A DNA stretch of 64,000 bases from Melanocharis versteri (lineage: Eukaryota > Chordata > Aves > Passeriformes > Melanocharitidae). The DNA lies in the NCBI GenBank assembly GCA_013397845.1, contig VZTG01004272.1, positions 1 to 64,000 of the forward strand. The letters are read 5' to 3'. A program made the translations under genes and the position numbers. The notes beneath the pieces are model-generated. The model ran no database searches. It was not told the origin of the DNA and was given only the letters and a program-made list of their open reading frames with translations. Below are positions 24,295-36,611 of this stretch, piece after piece (the first letter of the stretch is position 1; each line of letters starts with the position of its first letter).

Positions 24295-27200
24295 CACTGC
24301 TTATTAAAAAGGTAAGAAAAAATAGCAAGCAGTCCTCTGAAAAAAAGTAGTACTTGCCATTTTTTGAATAATGTTCGAATTTATTTTGCATTTTTACGTT
24401 GCCTCATGGTTGCTAACCATTGCTTGGAAATATTAATGTTCTCTAAGTGCTGTACGTGGTGTCAGACAGTAAAATGGGGGTTCTGCCTGGTGTTTGAAAT
24501 GATGTGGAACCGTGTTACTTGCGTATTGGCAGTCATTGATCTTGCTGTGCAAAGTGATTTGTTGTAGCACACAAAATGTGTGCTCTCTGCTGCAAGCGGA
24601 GCTGTGGCATAGAGTTCTTTGCTGGTTAAAAAATGTGAGCCTTGTAGCTGATGCTCTTACATAAGAAAAGTGTTAGGGAAACCTGCATATATCTAAATTG
24701 TCAGTGGAGGCTTGGCAAGTGCCTGGAAATATCTTTAAAGACTGTAGGACTTTGGGTGTTTTGGGGTTTTTTTCCTTCCACATGCAGTCTTGAAAAAACT
24801 GATTTCTATATTGTGTCGTCGAAAGACCAGTTCAATTGCATACAAAAGATACATAATAGGGACAAAGCCCTTCTGTTTGATTCAGAAAAGCTTCTTGTGT
24901 ATTAAAATGCCAGCTTTAACATGCATGGTTTCATTTTTAAATGATACCTTGGCAGCACAAGGTTCAAGCTGTTACATTGGTGTATTTTTTTTCTTTGCAT
25001 TCTACTATTCAGCTGTACATGTGTTACAAGTCCTTTATGTTTTACTTTGTATGGGGCGTGTGAAGAGGATGGCTTTGGGTGAATATTTGGGGTAATAGAT
25101 TTTGACCACTCCTGTGAAGGACCAAATTGTCCACTGTGTTGTGGAGTGGCAGATTTAGACATGGATTTAGGAACCTTCTGAGAAAACACTGCTTTCACTC
25201 TGCTTCAACACTCCAGTTTTTCTCTGGAAATAGCCAGGCTGGGAAATTGCCTTTTGTTCCGTTGGCTGTCTCTGGGATGCATGTGGCTCCTGGTCTCTGG
25301 AGCACTTTGGCTCAGTGCAGGTGGTCCACACTAGCCCTCAGCACTGCACTGTGTCTTTCAGCAGCTCTTTTCAAAAGGCTTGGAATAGGATCAGCTCTGT
25401 TTTCTTTATGCTGTTGCTGCTTTGTCTCTTGAAGCTTAGCAGCAGACCCTGTTATTAAGGTGTCAGATAGTCTCTGTGTGTTTACACCCTTGTTCTGCCG
25501 AGCCTTTGTTCTCTGTAGGGGTTGGGAACGCTGAGGGCTGCTGCTTGCCCAGGTGTCTTTTGCTGGGCACTGATGACAAATTTGTGTCACACTGTGGAGG
25601 TTGTAGAGAGGCTGGAATGAGGACAGCAGCCCTTGCTCTCCCTGAGTATTTAACAGCTTTAGGAATTGCATCACTCTTCTGACTTTCCAGGCACTCCAGG
25701 CATCCTCTCTCTGCTCTGCTTCTGTTGCTGTCTTCAAGTATTAACATGAAGTATTCATTAGGAAGTAATAAAACCCTACGACTTTCTAGTGGAAAACACC
25801 AGTTGATGTTTCTTGTCTCTATCCTTCTTTAAGCTACCTCCACTGTGTTTTTAAGTCCCTCTCCTGTTTTGTTACAAAAGTAAATCCCCAAAACAATCTT
25901 TTAAAAGCTCCCGCGTAGTCTCCGCATCTCATTATGTTTGTTGGTCATCTCCTCGGACTTTTAAAGCTTTTAGCTGAGGTTGGGCTTGTGATGAGGCTTG
26001 GTAGTTGTCTGTCATCTGCCAGTGATTAAAAGCAAAGCTTCTGCTGTGCAGTCAGCTAAAAAGCCTCTGCCTTTTCCTAATGTTTGGACCCTGAAAAGAC
26101 ACCCTGCTAACTTAAACACTACGATTAAGTCAGCAATCAACCAAAAAAAAGTCAGAATATCTTACTCCTTTCTCATCAAGAACCTGCCTCTTTCAATCTT
26201 TTCTGCTGCTGCCCTACTGCCCCCTCCACTTCTTCAGCCAAATGTTTAACTTATTTCCAAGCAAGGTAGAAAGAAGAACAGTGGTTAAAAAAAAAAAAGT
26301 CTTGTGCAATAAAGACAACAGTGTAAATGCTTTGAAGAGGTTTGTTGTGATGGACTTCCACCAATATTGATTGGGGTGCAGAGGTAGGTCACTTGAGGCA
26401 ACGATGTGTTAAATGAAGTGGAAAGAGGAGCTTAGTCCAATTATTGGTTTTAATTGCTGTGAGACTGATAAAAAGTTTTCCATAATTTGAGTTTTTTGAG
26501 TCAGATCCATTTGCTCTCCAAGCAAGGTGGATAGGGCTGTGTTTCTCCTGCCCCTGAGAGATGGTTCAGCTGATGTCAGCCCAGCCATTCTCGGGTACAC
26601 AGGGGCACAGTGGGACAAAAGCAGTGGTAGGGAGAGGAGCAGGAGCATCGACTCCTGCCAGCTGTGAAGGAAGCTGGTGTCCTGCAGGAATGACTACCCA
26701 GTAGTCGGTTTAAAAATCTAAATAAGACCTCAAAAATAATTTATTTAGTACATCACCCTTTTTTCCTTTATTCTAAGAAAAAAAGCCCAGTATATGAAAT
26801 GACATACTTAAAGGATTGCACATCATGGTAGCAAAAGGAGTGTCTAAAGCAGGCTGCAGAAATTTGTGTAGTGCATCCACTCATACGTACATCAAGGAAG
26901 CCCAAGGAAATCAGCAGTCATCACCTGGGAGTAGGAAGTACTCGCATCCTAATTTTGGGCTGACTTCAATAAAGACCCTTGATTTTGAAGTGAGTATTTA
27001 AATTTATTTCTAAATATTGTTCTGTTAATTTCACATTTTTTACCCATGGCAGTAAAGTTAAGCACATCTATAGGTTTGTGGCACTTGGAGGCCTTGTTTG
27101 AACTGTTGCCTCTCCAGAAATCATATAAATGGTAATGTGAGCTGCATTTCATTCAGCCTCTGTGAGTAGGGAATTGTCCCGAATGGCCCTTTCATAGGAT

Positions 27201-28180
27201 TTCGGGATGTCTCTGGTTATTTGGCCTTTGCCTGCTTGGCTTTCCCTGGGACTAGGAGTGTCTTGAGAAGTTCCTGTCTACCTTACATTTTTTCAGTCTT
27301 GCAGGTTGCTTTTTTGTAAGAACTCAAAACTTTCTTTTGAGTTGATGGCAAAAGGTTTTAAATTTCATTCTGTTATCTGAAGGTAATGTGAATTTCTGAA
27401 AGCTATGCTCAGCAAAAGTGAGGTCAGCTCAGTAAATCCTAATTAATTGAAATGGTGAAGGATGGCCAGCTTTATGCAGTGGTCAGAATTGTTTTTCAGC
27501 TTGATGAGTCGTGCACCATCAACAGCAAACAGCAAAGCATGAAACTTAAGTAAAGTACTTTAATACCCTTGTCAGAAACATTAGATGGCTCTTAGGCTTA
27601 AGAAGTTTGCACAATATTTTTCTAGATAATAAAAGTGGTGTAGGGGTAACAGTCACCTGAAATACTACCTCTACGTTATTTTTTTAATCTACTTTTTAAT
27701 TTTTATCCCCTGGAAGTTTTTGTTCTGTAAGTGTTTGAGTGTTACCATGTCTTCATCTTGCAGCTGGAATTAAGAGTCCATGTGGAGGAAGGCTGTGTGA
27801 AGATCAGGCTCTAAGTCTGTACCACTGTAGTCAGGATCTGAAATCCAAATGAGGTTTTTATGAGCTCTGAGGATACAAATTCCAACTGCTCCAATATGGC
27901 TCATGCAAAGAGACTAAAATACATTTTACTCTTATGCTGAACAATGTGCGAGCTTTCTTCCTGGTAAAAATGGATATATTCTCTTGCAGGGCCAATACAG
28001 AAATTTGGTACGAAATAAGTGAGTGCTCTGAATCTATTACTGCAACATACTGGCAGCTTAGTGCAATAAGAAATCATGAGGCCTGATTCACATACACATC
28101 ATTAATTCATTCTGGTAGAATGTTTTAATACTAATAAGGTAAAGAAAAAAAGGCTCAAGGCGTATCAGAGTGATGCTTAA
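24295..28180. other. No gene seen
   Basis: There is an A-run at 26288-26300 and several AT-rich stretches. The 141-codon minus-strand frame at 25312-25737 overlaps others and has no known domain. No repeat was confidently identified. Confidence 0.45.
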
Positions 28181-28184
28181 AAGA

Positions 28185-28238
28185 AGGCTACCTGGAACAG
28201 AGGCTGGACAGAGTTAAAGAATAAAATAGATATTTATN
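28185..28238 (-). mobile_element. Clipped LTR end stopping at a single N
   Basis: The block from GGCTACCTGGAACAGAGGCT through an AATAAAATAG to the N at 28238 matches my memory of the beginning, on the complementary strand, of a common songbird LTR. That LTR should continue for a few hundred bases, yet after the N the sequence changes to unrelated DNA. The missing part was probably collapsed or left out by the assembly. The strand is inferred from remembered orientation and is uncertain. Confidence 0.42.
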
Positions 28239-29150
28239 CTGAACTTGAGCACTTGGGTTAATTTTTTCATTTGCATGTCTCTATATGTTTTATTTGGTGG
28301 AATCTGTTATCAGTGCCTAAAGACAGCTGCTTTTTCCCTTAAAAATCCTCCAAAATGCAACACCTTGCACATTACCAATATTGAGCGCTTTTTGGTTGTT
28401 TTCTGGCTCTGTCATCTTGGCTAAAGTTATTGGTTTTTTAGTAGTCTTGGCGACATCAGAAATGTGCCTTCATCCTGACATATACAGTTTATCTTCTTCC
28501 TTCAGTCCTCTGGTGTATTGTAGTAAAGAAATTACAACATTAGTTCTTTATTTGCTGAACATACCTTTTAATTTCTTCTCATCTTGGTTTTCCTTTCTCA
28601 TCTATAGAATGCCACGTTTACCAGAGCTCTTTAACGTATTTTTGGCCCGTACATGTTCAATTCTGAGAGAAGATGCTGTTGTATTTCCACATTGCTACTG
28701 CTTGTAGCTTCTCTCCCTTTCTAGGATTCATTAGCTTTCATTCTCTGCAATCTGTACGTCGAAGAGAAACAAGGTCATCTGAATACACTACTAGTAAGTT
28801 TTATTTATAAATTCAGAATGTGAATATGGGCAGATTTAGATACTGAAGGGTCACTGTCAGGGTGTACAGTACACATTTAGCCAAGGCATTACCTGTATTT
28901 TTTTCCTTGACAATGTGATATTGGGACTACCTTCTATTTCTGTGTTAAGATGTGATTGCCTTGGACAGGACTTTTATGAAAGATCAGATGTAACTTCAGA
29001 AAAAATCATCTGGTCTCAAACAGATAATTATTCAGGGTGCCCAATACAGGAATTAGTTTCATGGAGTCTGGAAAGTGTCCTTCTAAGGGAAAATGGTTCT
29101 GGGCGAATGCTCCATTTTTCCTTGGTTAACCTAGAATAAAAATGAAATAA
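28239..29150. other. No gene seen
   Basis: Short open frames only (108 codons at 28381-28707 is the longest). I recognise no repeat or RNA gene. Confidence 0.45.
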
Positions 29151-29154
29151 TAGC

Positions 29155-29310
29155 ATAATAGAATAGTTTGGGTTGGAGTGGGCCTTCAAAGGCCATCTAA
29201 TCCAGTCTCCTGAGATGAGCAGGGACATCTTCAACCAGACCAGGTTGCTCACAGCCCAGTCCAACCTGACCTTGAAAGTTTTAAGGGATGTTGAGTCTAG
29301 TCCTGGCAGA
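29155..29310 (-). mobile_element. CR1 LINE 3' end, diverged
   Basis: Read on the minus strand this is the CR1 3' region. On the plus strand it shows the familiar reverse-complement order: TTTGGGTTGGAGTGGGCCTT, then CATCTAATCCAG, then GAGCAGGGACATCTTCAACC, then CAGGTTGCTCACAGCCCAGT. Similarity fades after about 29300. It is older than the copy at 33.4 kb, judging by its mismatches to the remembered consensus, and 5'-truncated. Confidence 0.82.
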
Positions 29311-30394
29311 TTTGTGTCTGAGCTCTTGTGGGTGTAAATATGTGAAAAGTCCTTTATGCAGCTCAAAGCTACGTAAATCAATGAGGCTGGTGATTTCCCT
29401 TTTGTTCTTGAGGACAGCTACTGAGGAGGTGCTCTGGATGTTGAGGAAAATCTCTACATGTATGAGATGTTTCAGCAATTTAGGTAAGAAACATCTGGCA
29501 ATTGCTTATTACGAAAGAGAATGTTAATCTTCAGAGGGCATTTTATGCTGTGGTCACAAGTTTTACTGCAGGGAAGAGGATGGTGCCTTTGGCCTCTGAC
29601 TCTTATTGGGAAGCCAATTTTTACAGCTTAGGAAAGAAGTAAACTGGGGAGTGCTAAACTTGCACGGGAAGAAATGGTGAAACAGGGAACAAATCAGTGT
29701 TCATTTAGTTCAAAATTAAGATGTTATGAACAAAATTAGTTGAGATGAATGGATCTGGAGAGAAGAAGATTTGTAATTATCTCCATGGCAATGCTAAGAA
29801 CCTGGAAAAATAGGCAGGAGGGCCTAGACTAGCTCATTTCTGAGCACAGCTACATTACTGAAACCTTGTGACAAAACTGGCATGGCTGGAATATCAAATC
29901 CCCTCTGACCTGTTCTGCAGAGTTTGAATATGAGAGAGGAGTGAGTGCCACTGTCACGAAAGACATTGACACTTCAGAGGCTCTGATCAGAAATAAATCA
30001 TTGGCTTGAATTACTCCAGATAGGCTGATACCCTTCCAGTAGCAGGCTTGAGGCTATTTTCTTTCCCCTTGTGGCAGCACCCCCAGAAAGCCAGGAGACT
30101 GTTCTTTATGGAATTGGCTGCTTTGGAGGACAGATCATTGTGTGGGAGGCAGGGGCTGCATTGCCTAGCTCCCCCAAAGCCCCAGTGATGGTTTTCCTTG
30201 TGCAAGGCAGGAGCCTTCTTAAAATAACAGACTTACAGCATGTTTTGAGCTGCAATTTCTTTTCCTATGCCTTACAAGGGCAAAACCTACACTGGGTTTT
30301 GCCCTGGCAGGTTAAAAATGAAATGTGGAATTGAAAATTGAGGCTAAGTTAAATACAATGATCATAACTTGATTGTGTGTGTGATGTGCATAGA
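29311..30394. other. No gene seen
   Basis: The first 150 bases could be badly decayed CR1 continuing from the left. Beyond that I see nothing. Confidence 0.4.
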
Positions 30395-30600
30395 ATGAGA
30401 TGCAACCCCCGCCCCCTTTTTCTTTTTTTTCCCCCTGTTTTGTTCTGTGTTAATAAACAGTTCGTTTTTCTTTTCCTGTTTTCACCTGCTGTTATCAATT
30501 TGTTTCATCAGTGGAGGAAAAGGGGAGGCCCTTTCCCTTTGCAGGAGGTGCTCCTTTTGGAGAGTTTCCTCCTAGAATTTTGTCTCCAAAACTGAGACAA
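30395..30600 (+). mobile_element. Probable LTR tail with AATAAA
   Basis: A pyrimidine-rich run (30405-30445) leads into AATAAACAG at 30452-30460, followed by a T-rich stretch, a GTGGAGGAAAAGGGGAGG block (about 30512) and an ending in CTGAGACA at 30600. This order fits the R-U5 part of a songbird LTR. The left part is absent or unrecognised. It could instead be a polyadenylation region of some other transcript. Confidence 0.42.
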
Positions 30601-33443
30601 ATGCCCATTCTAAAAGCTGACAAGATTATTATCCAAGCAGGTAGGAAGATGATGTCTAAAAAATAAATGGCATTTTGAAACTGCCAGGAGAATCTTGCTG
30701 TATATCCTGAAGCCCACAGTCAATAATATATCTATCTGTAAAATAAGTGCATTGTTACATCTGCATCTAATATAACGCCCACAAATATCCAAAACAGCAA
30801 GGGAAAATGGATAGTAAGGGTGTTTATTAGGTGCTTTATTAGGAACAGAAGCTGGTGAAGAAAGAAACAGGATATAAGAAATAACTAAGTTATCAACACT
30901 GAATATAATAAAGAATTTTTAAAGTTTACAGAAAACTGCCACCAAGAAAACTACTTGTTGTCTTATCGATAGTGATGATGGGGTTTGGCAGCTGTGTGTA
31001 GAAACATGTGCTTAATTTATGCTGAACTGTGTCTGGGAAACAGCCAGGTGATGTGGTCGTGCCACATGAAGGTGGTGACTAATCCCTTTCTAGTGTGGCT
31101 GTACCAGTATTGTGTGCCCGTGGGTGATGTACTATGAGCCACTCAGTGCTGATTTTCTGCCTTTGAGTAGTGTTTTGTCTCTGGTTAAATCACCCCACAT
31201 ACATCGGGGGGGGCTGAGGTACTGGAGAAGCTAATGCAGATGAGCTGCTCACCGGAATTTCACGCAGTGCTTACCTCTGTCATTTGTATGACCACACATG
31301 AGGATACCAGGTAACATGTAGTCATTTGTAAACTGGTGGTTTGCATTATACGAGAGAGGGAGAAGGTACATTTGGCTTGCATTGATTTGAGTTTTATTTT
31401 ATTTGTTTAGTGTATGTTGAAAGGTGGGAGAAATGCAAAAGGCTAAATGTTCCCATTTTGAATACAGCTGAACAGAGTGAAAGAGCCTTTAGTGGCTCTT
31501 GACTTGATTTACCCTCATCTTGGTTATGGTGTGAAATACTGATACAGGTTTTGAATGATTAATACAAGATCAGAAAGTAATTGATCTTGTACAGGTGCAG
31601 AAAATACATCTTGTAAAACTGATGACATCACAGATGATAAATCTAATAACGTGGATACGGTACACTTTTCTGTGGGATGCAGTCTCAGCTGTCATGAGTT
31701 AAGAATTTAACCATCCAATATCAAATGCAGTAAAAGCCAGCTAAGCAGTGGGACTGCAGAGGTCATGGTTAAATACAGTCATCACTCACCTGTAAGTTTA
31801 GAGCAGTTTTCCTTGCGTATCTCACAGAGCTTGTGCTTTGTCTCCATGCTATTTTGATGTTAAATCAGCAGTTTGAGGAAGAAATAGCGTCCTAGTAGGA
31901 TACTAGCAATAGAAGTTTTCAGATGGCACAGATAACCACTGTTAACTTCTAACCTGGGAGAGGGAAGTTGGAGCGATAAATAATGGGCAGATGGGATCTT
32001 TGGTTCAGTGTCATCTCAGTTGCTAGGTAAATTTCATATAACATGCCTTGTGATAGGTTTAAATGTGAGATGAGGGAAAGATGAGCCATGGCTGCACGTA
32101 CAGCACCCAGGACAGGCATGGGGAGGCTTTGCTGCCCTGTGAGTCACACACCCCAGCACCCTCGAGCCTGCCCTGTGCCCTGCTGGTTCAGTGGGAAGCT
32201 GGAAACCAGGCAGAGCTGGGCCCTCAGGAGAACTGGCAAGGGTTGCCCTAAAAGATTCAGGCAGCTCAGGCTTGCTTTAATAAAGGAGAATTTGAAGAGT
32301 GACTTGGTGATAGTCTGTATCTTTATCTAAGGGAACAGGTATTTAACAGTTCAGCAGATAAGACTTGGCTTTTTTCCTACTGAATGAATAATTAAGATCT
32401 GGGACAACTTGCTCTTCGCTATAGAGAATTTTCTGATGCTGGTTACTTTAGAAACTAACTGGCCTGTTTTTCTACAACATGTGATTTTAATGCAAACAGG
32501 CTTTAACTCTGGAAAATCCCATGTGCAGCATATCAGACGGAAATACCATGCTGTTTCCTTTCAGCTTCATAACTCAAAGGTATTAGACTGGGAAGCTCAC
32601 CTGGAGAAGTGTCTCAGCCAAGATGTGTATTTGTAAGTTAGACAGGAGCTCAGAACTTGGCTTAGGGGAGACATGTATGGATGCTGGGAAGTATGCATTC
32701 GTTTGGTGCATTCTCTAACGCAGAAATCTGGATGCTGTGCTGCAGACTTGTGTGCCTGAGCTCAGTGTGGTTTCCAGTTGTACAGACTAATGGGACTCTA
32801 GCAATGAAACAACAGTGGTAAAGAACACTTAAATCTCTTTCTACTCTTAGGCAGCGTAGCTTTCTGTTAAGATTAGTTAGGTGTAATAAATTTTTGTGAA
32901 ATTTGTTTTCGCATTTCCATGCAAGCTTCTTTATTCCAAGGTGCTCACGACAGGGAGAAAAAGAATCACTCTTGGTATTGCTGCAGCTGTGAAAAATGTG
33001 TCAGCCCAGGCTTTCTTTGTTTCTGAAAGGACTTATCTGCAAGTCTGAACATAAAACTAGAAACTATTTATCCCCCAGAAAAGCAGATCTGCCTTGCCAC
33101 ATTAAGTCCTCTTTTGGTCCCCTACCTTTCATCTTGTGGATTTAAACTGCTGAGTGCATCATAAATTCTCAAGGCAACTCAAAAATGCTTCAAAACCACG
33201 GTTGTTCATGCAGAAAAGGTCTGTAAATCTTAAGTAACACATAATTCAGTTGTGGCATGAATAGCAGTGCAGTGGTGTTTGATAGATGGGGTCTGACTTT
33301 AAACAAGTCCTTCAATTTATTTTTTCCTTTAATTGGTTCTTTCTTGTTCTTACTCTCCCATGCTCTTCCTTCTGGTGGTGTCTCCCAGCTGTCTTCTCCC
33401 TGTGTCTCACTCCACCTCTTCTTGAAAACTGTGCAAATTAAAC
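30601..33443. other. No gene seen apart from one possible exon
   Basis: No repeat was recognised. A short stretch at 32565-32632, listed separately, has good splice-site borders. The rest shows short frames only. Confidence 0.45.
32565..32632 (+). other. Possible 68-bp exon (speculative)
   Basis: A strong acceptor (CTGTTTCCTTTCAG ending at 32564) and a strong donor (GTAAGT from 32633) bracket 68 bases that stay open in the frame reading HNSKVLDWEAHLEKCLSQDVY. The peptide matches no family I know. Acceptor-donor pairs this good occur by chance in a window of this size, so this is a candidate only. Confidence 0.15.
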
Positions 33444-33875
33444 ATCACAGAATCACGGAATGAACCAGGTTGGAAAAGACCTTTGAGATCATAAAGTCCA
33501 CCCTATGAGCTGACACCTCCTCATCAACTAAACCACGGCACTGAGTGCCATGTCCAGTCTTTTTATAAACACATCCAGGGATGGTGACTCCACCACCTCC
33601 CTGGGCAGACGATTCCAGTGCCCAGTCACTCTTTCAGTGGAGAATTTTCTCCTGATGTCTAACCTAAACTTCCCCTGGCACAGCTTAAGGCTGTGTCCTC
33701 TCGTTCTGCCAGCTGCTGCCCGGAGAAAGAGACCAACCCCCACCTGACTGCAACCTCCTTTCAGGGAGTTTTAGAGAGTGATAAGGTCACCTCTGTGTCT
33801 CCTTTTCTCCAGGCTGAACAACCCCAGCTCCCCCAGCCGTTCCTCACAGGGCTTTTAGAGCTCCTTGTACACCCC
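33444..33875 (-). mobile_element. CR1 LINE 3' fragment, minus strand
   Basis: The plus strand starts with the CR1 3' terminus (ATCACAGAATCACGGAAT), then CAGGTTGGAAAAGACC. It runs through the reverse complement of the ORF2 end to the diagnostic CTTTTCTCCAGGCTGAACAA block near 33806-33826. It is 5'-truncated at about 33875. This is the best preserved CR1 in the window. The part from 33751 on is repeated after the N at 34344. Confidence 0.93.
33528..33743 (-). pseudogene. CR1 ORF2 C-terminal remnant
   Basis: A 71-codon open frame on the minus strand contains GHWNRLPREVVESPSLDVF, the hallmark end of the CR1 ORF2 protein (the reverse transcriptase polyprotein of this LINE), about 50 residues in. 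Only the C-terminal tail survives: the endonuclease and reverse transcriptase domains are missing through 5' truncation, so it cannot act. Its ATG is just an internal codon. Such frames are often mis-annotated as bird genes. Confidence 0.88.
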
Positions 33876-34936
33876 AGTTGTGACCCTGAAAACAGCACTG
33901 AGAATTACAAGCAAGGCTTGCTTTGGCTGTACTGGGGCAGTATGACAGTCTGTTATCTCTTTTCAATGTTCTTCGGTGCCTGCACAGGCACAGCCTGAAT
34001 TTGATTGGCTTATTTTCATCTTTAAATTAAGCAACACTGCAAAATCACAAATAATTGTCATCTACTCTGTACTGAGGTAGTCTTGATTCTGGTGAAGTTC
34101 ATGTTTATTTCAGAGAAGCAGCATTTCTGCGTCTTTCCAGTGATGGCTTTATATGATTTCAGGCAATGTTTCTGTTGTTAAGTCTTTCACCCTTCTCTGA
34201 CTAACCCTGCAGTGCCTGGTAATTTTGCCTTAAGTTCCATTACTTTACTCCTCTTTCAGCTGATTAATTGGGATTGTGAAAAAATAGCTGTAACATTTTC
34301 CTTTTCCTGCACTTTTCATGTATTGTACCCTTTATTTGTAGTTNCAACCTCCTTTCAGGGAGTTTTAGAGAGTGATAAGGTCACCTCTGTGTCTCCTTTT
34401 CTCCAGGCTGAACAACCCCAGCTCCCCCAGCCGTTCCTCACAGGGCTTTTAGAGCTCCTTGTACACCCCAGTTGTGACCCTGAAAACAGCACTGAGAATT
34501 ACAAGCAAGGCTTGCTTTGGCTGTACTGGGGCAGTATGACAGTCTGTTATCTCTTTTCAATGTTCTTCGGTGCCTGCACAGGCACAGCCTGAATTTGATT
34601 GGCTTATTTTCATCTTTAAATTAAGCAACACTGCAAAATCACAAATAATTGTCATCTACTCTGTACTGAGGTAGTCTTGATTCCAGCGAAGTTCATGTTT
34701 ATTCAGGGAAGCAGCATTTTTGCATCTTTTCAGTGATGGCTTTATATGATTTCAGGCAATGTTTCTGTTGTTAAGTCTTTCACCCTTCTCTGACTAACCC
34801 TGCAGTGCCTGGTAATTTTGCCTTAAGTTCCATTACTTTACTCCTCTTTCAGCTGATTAATTGGGATTGTGAAAAAATAGCTGTAACATTTTCCTTTTCC
34901 TGCACTTTTCATGTATTGTACCCTTTATTTGTAGTT
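33751..34936. repeat. Direct duplication (about 593 bp) flanking a single N
   Basis: The segment 33751-34343 recurs at 34345-34936, separated only by the N at 34344. The copies are nearly identical. The visible differences cluster near 34090-34132 versus 34682-34725, with several substitutions and a one-base indel. The left copy joins smoothly to the upstream CR1 and the right copy joins smoothly to downstream DNA, which is what two overlapping contig ends, each from a different allele, would give. A true recent tandem duplication is the alternative. Confidence 0.93.
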
Positions 34937-36083
34937 TTCCATGTAGGTTTTAGCCTGTAGTGCCCTTTCATTCCCATGAACTTGAATTAATTTTCAAGCA
35001 TGACTTCTTGAGACTACTCAGTGTAGCTATAAGTGATAGTTGCTTCTTCCCCCGAGCTTTTAGTTTTAGAATGCTATTAAATAAAATGTTATCTGGCAGG
35101 AGTAATTCTTTGGGTTTATGCTGCTTCTTGTTGATTCTATTATTTTGTAGATGTGTATAGGTGTGCTTGCTTTTGGGGTTGCTTTTTTTTTTTCTTTAAT
35201 ATGCTTAGATTTTCAGGTAGTTTCATTGTTTTGTTTTGTTGCTTCAGTGAAATAATTTTACAGAATGTGCCTCTGTTACTACTAAACTTTTCAATTTTCT
35301 TTGTCTTCGTGTTTGCATATGGAGAATCCAGAATATAAGCAGAATTGAGTATTTAGTGATTTTCAAGGCATGATTGTCACATTTTCATGTATGTAACCCA
35401 TGTGTTACTGATATTGGTGTGCCCCTACATCTCCTGGCAGCCCATTTGCCCCAGGTTGCCTCTGGATCCCCCAAAGCACTGGGAGACTCCAGGGATGGAT
35501 TGTACCTGCAAAAGCAGCTGGTTTGGTCCTTTTTTTGAGCCCCAAACTTACAACTTCACATTAAACACCAGGCATGGTTTGTTCAAACACACTTTCTTGA
35601 GGAACCGATTACTTGGGACAACTCCAGTAAGTTTTACTCAGCTAAAGAAGTAAGTAACTTCACCTTTATGTCAGGCTTGGCCTTTGCTGTATCTTTTGAG
35701 TGTTTTTCCTCCATTTAAGGCATCAGCTCCTCTTTCGTTTCAGTGGCCTCCTCATAATGTGACTGAGTTTGCAGTGATTCAAGTAGGAAGTATCAGTTTT
35801 AAACTTGTAATTTTGCTATTCTGCTGCAAAAATGAGTGATTGCAGGAGGAGGTTTATTTTCACCCTCTTCTCAGCCCCTTTGCCCACCTTAGGCAGGTCC
35901 CCTGACACATGCCTTGTTCTTTGCACAGAGGTTCCAGACCTGGGGAGCTTTTTATACCTTTAAACTCTTCTGACATGTCAGAAAATCCTGTCTCCTCTCA
36001 GCTATTATGCGTAGTCAGAGTGGGATTATTGTTTCCAGTGTCTGGGAGAGGGAAAATGTGAATGGCATTCTGGATCACATTGA
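34937..36083. other. No gene seen
   Basis: AT-rich DNA with T-runs (35184-35194) and short frames. No recognised repeat or RNA gene. Confidence 0.45.
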
Positions 36084-36611
36084 TGCCCAAAAGATAGGCT
36101 GGAAATAAATCCCCATAGACCGATGTGTGTAGAGCAGATATTTGTTTATTGCAGCGCTGGTGATGAGGGGGTATCTCCACCTAACTCACCCATCTTTGTC
36201 AAGTGCTGTGGTATAATGGCTTAGTGTCACTATGTCATTGTAACATCATCACGTACGTGCAGGAACCAATTTACATAGTATGATCTTGGGTTATTAGTTC
36301 TTTTGCACTGTGCTTGCACCTCCCCAATTCGGGGGTCTTCTGGGGTCTTTGATGAAGGCTCCCAAGGTCTCTTCCTCACATCTGAACTTTTCAACTTTGT
36401 TTTCGAAGCATGCACAGTTACAGTGTCCCTTGGTCTGTCTGGTCTTAACTGGTCTAAATTCTTTATTTTGTGGCTAATTGGCTTTGCATTTGCCAACTTC
36501 TCATTAGTACTATACCTACTGATCTCTAGATCTATCCACCTGGTGAGTTTTTTCTTCTTTTTCTGTCTATTCAGCATTAATCAGCTAGTTAACCGTATAT
36601 TAGCCATTACA
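36084..36611 (-). mobile_element. Probable solo LTR, minus strand, about 528 bp
   Basis: Read on the minus strand it begins TGTAATGG and ends TTTTGGGCA, the TG...CA ends expected of an LTR. It has an AATAAA (complement at 36145-36150) about 60 bases before its end. A near-palindromic CCCCGAATTGGGG lies in the middle (complement around 36325). The flanks are TTGA (36080-36083) and TTGT (36612-36615), a 3-of-4 match that could be an eroded target duplication. The 115-codon minus-strand frame inside is basic and low in hydrophobics and resembles no viral protein. Confidence 0.5.

Noticed and set aside
34073..34081. TGAGGTAGT, identical to the first bases of the let-7 microRNA, repeated near 34667
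   Set aside because: No complementary arm for a precursor hairpin is present, and the second occurrence is just the duplicated segment.
33693..34592. Two plus-strand frames with an identical C-terminal 80 residues, suggesting a gene pair
   Set aside because: They are antisense CR1 sequence plus the N-flanking duplication, so the similarity is an assembly or duplication effect.
36230..36577. 115-codon basic minus-strand frame that might be a viral protein
   Set aside because: It lies wholly inside the proposed LTR and shows no retroviral domain.
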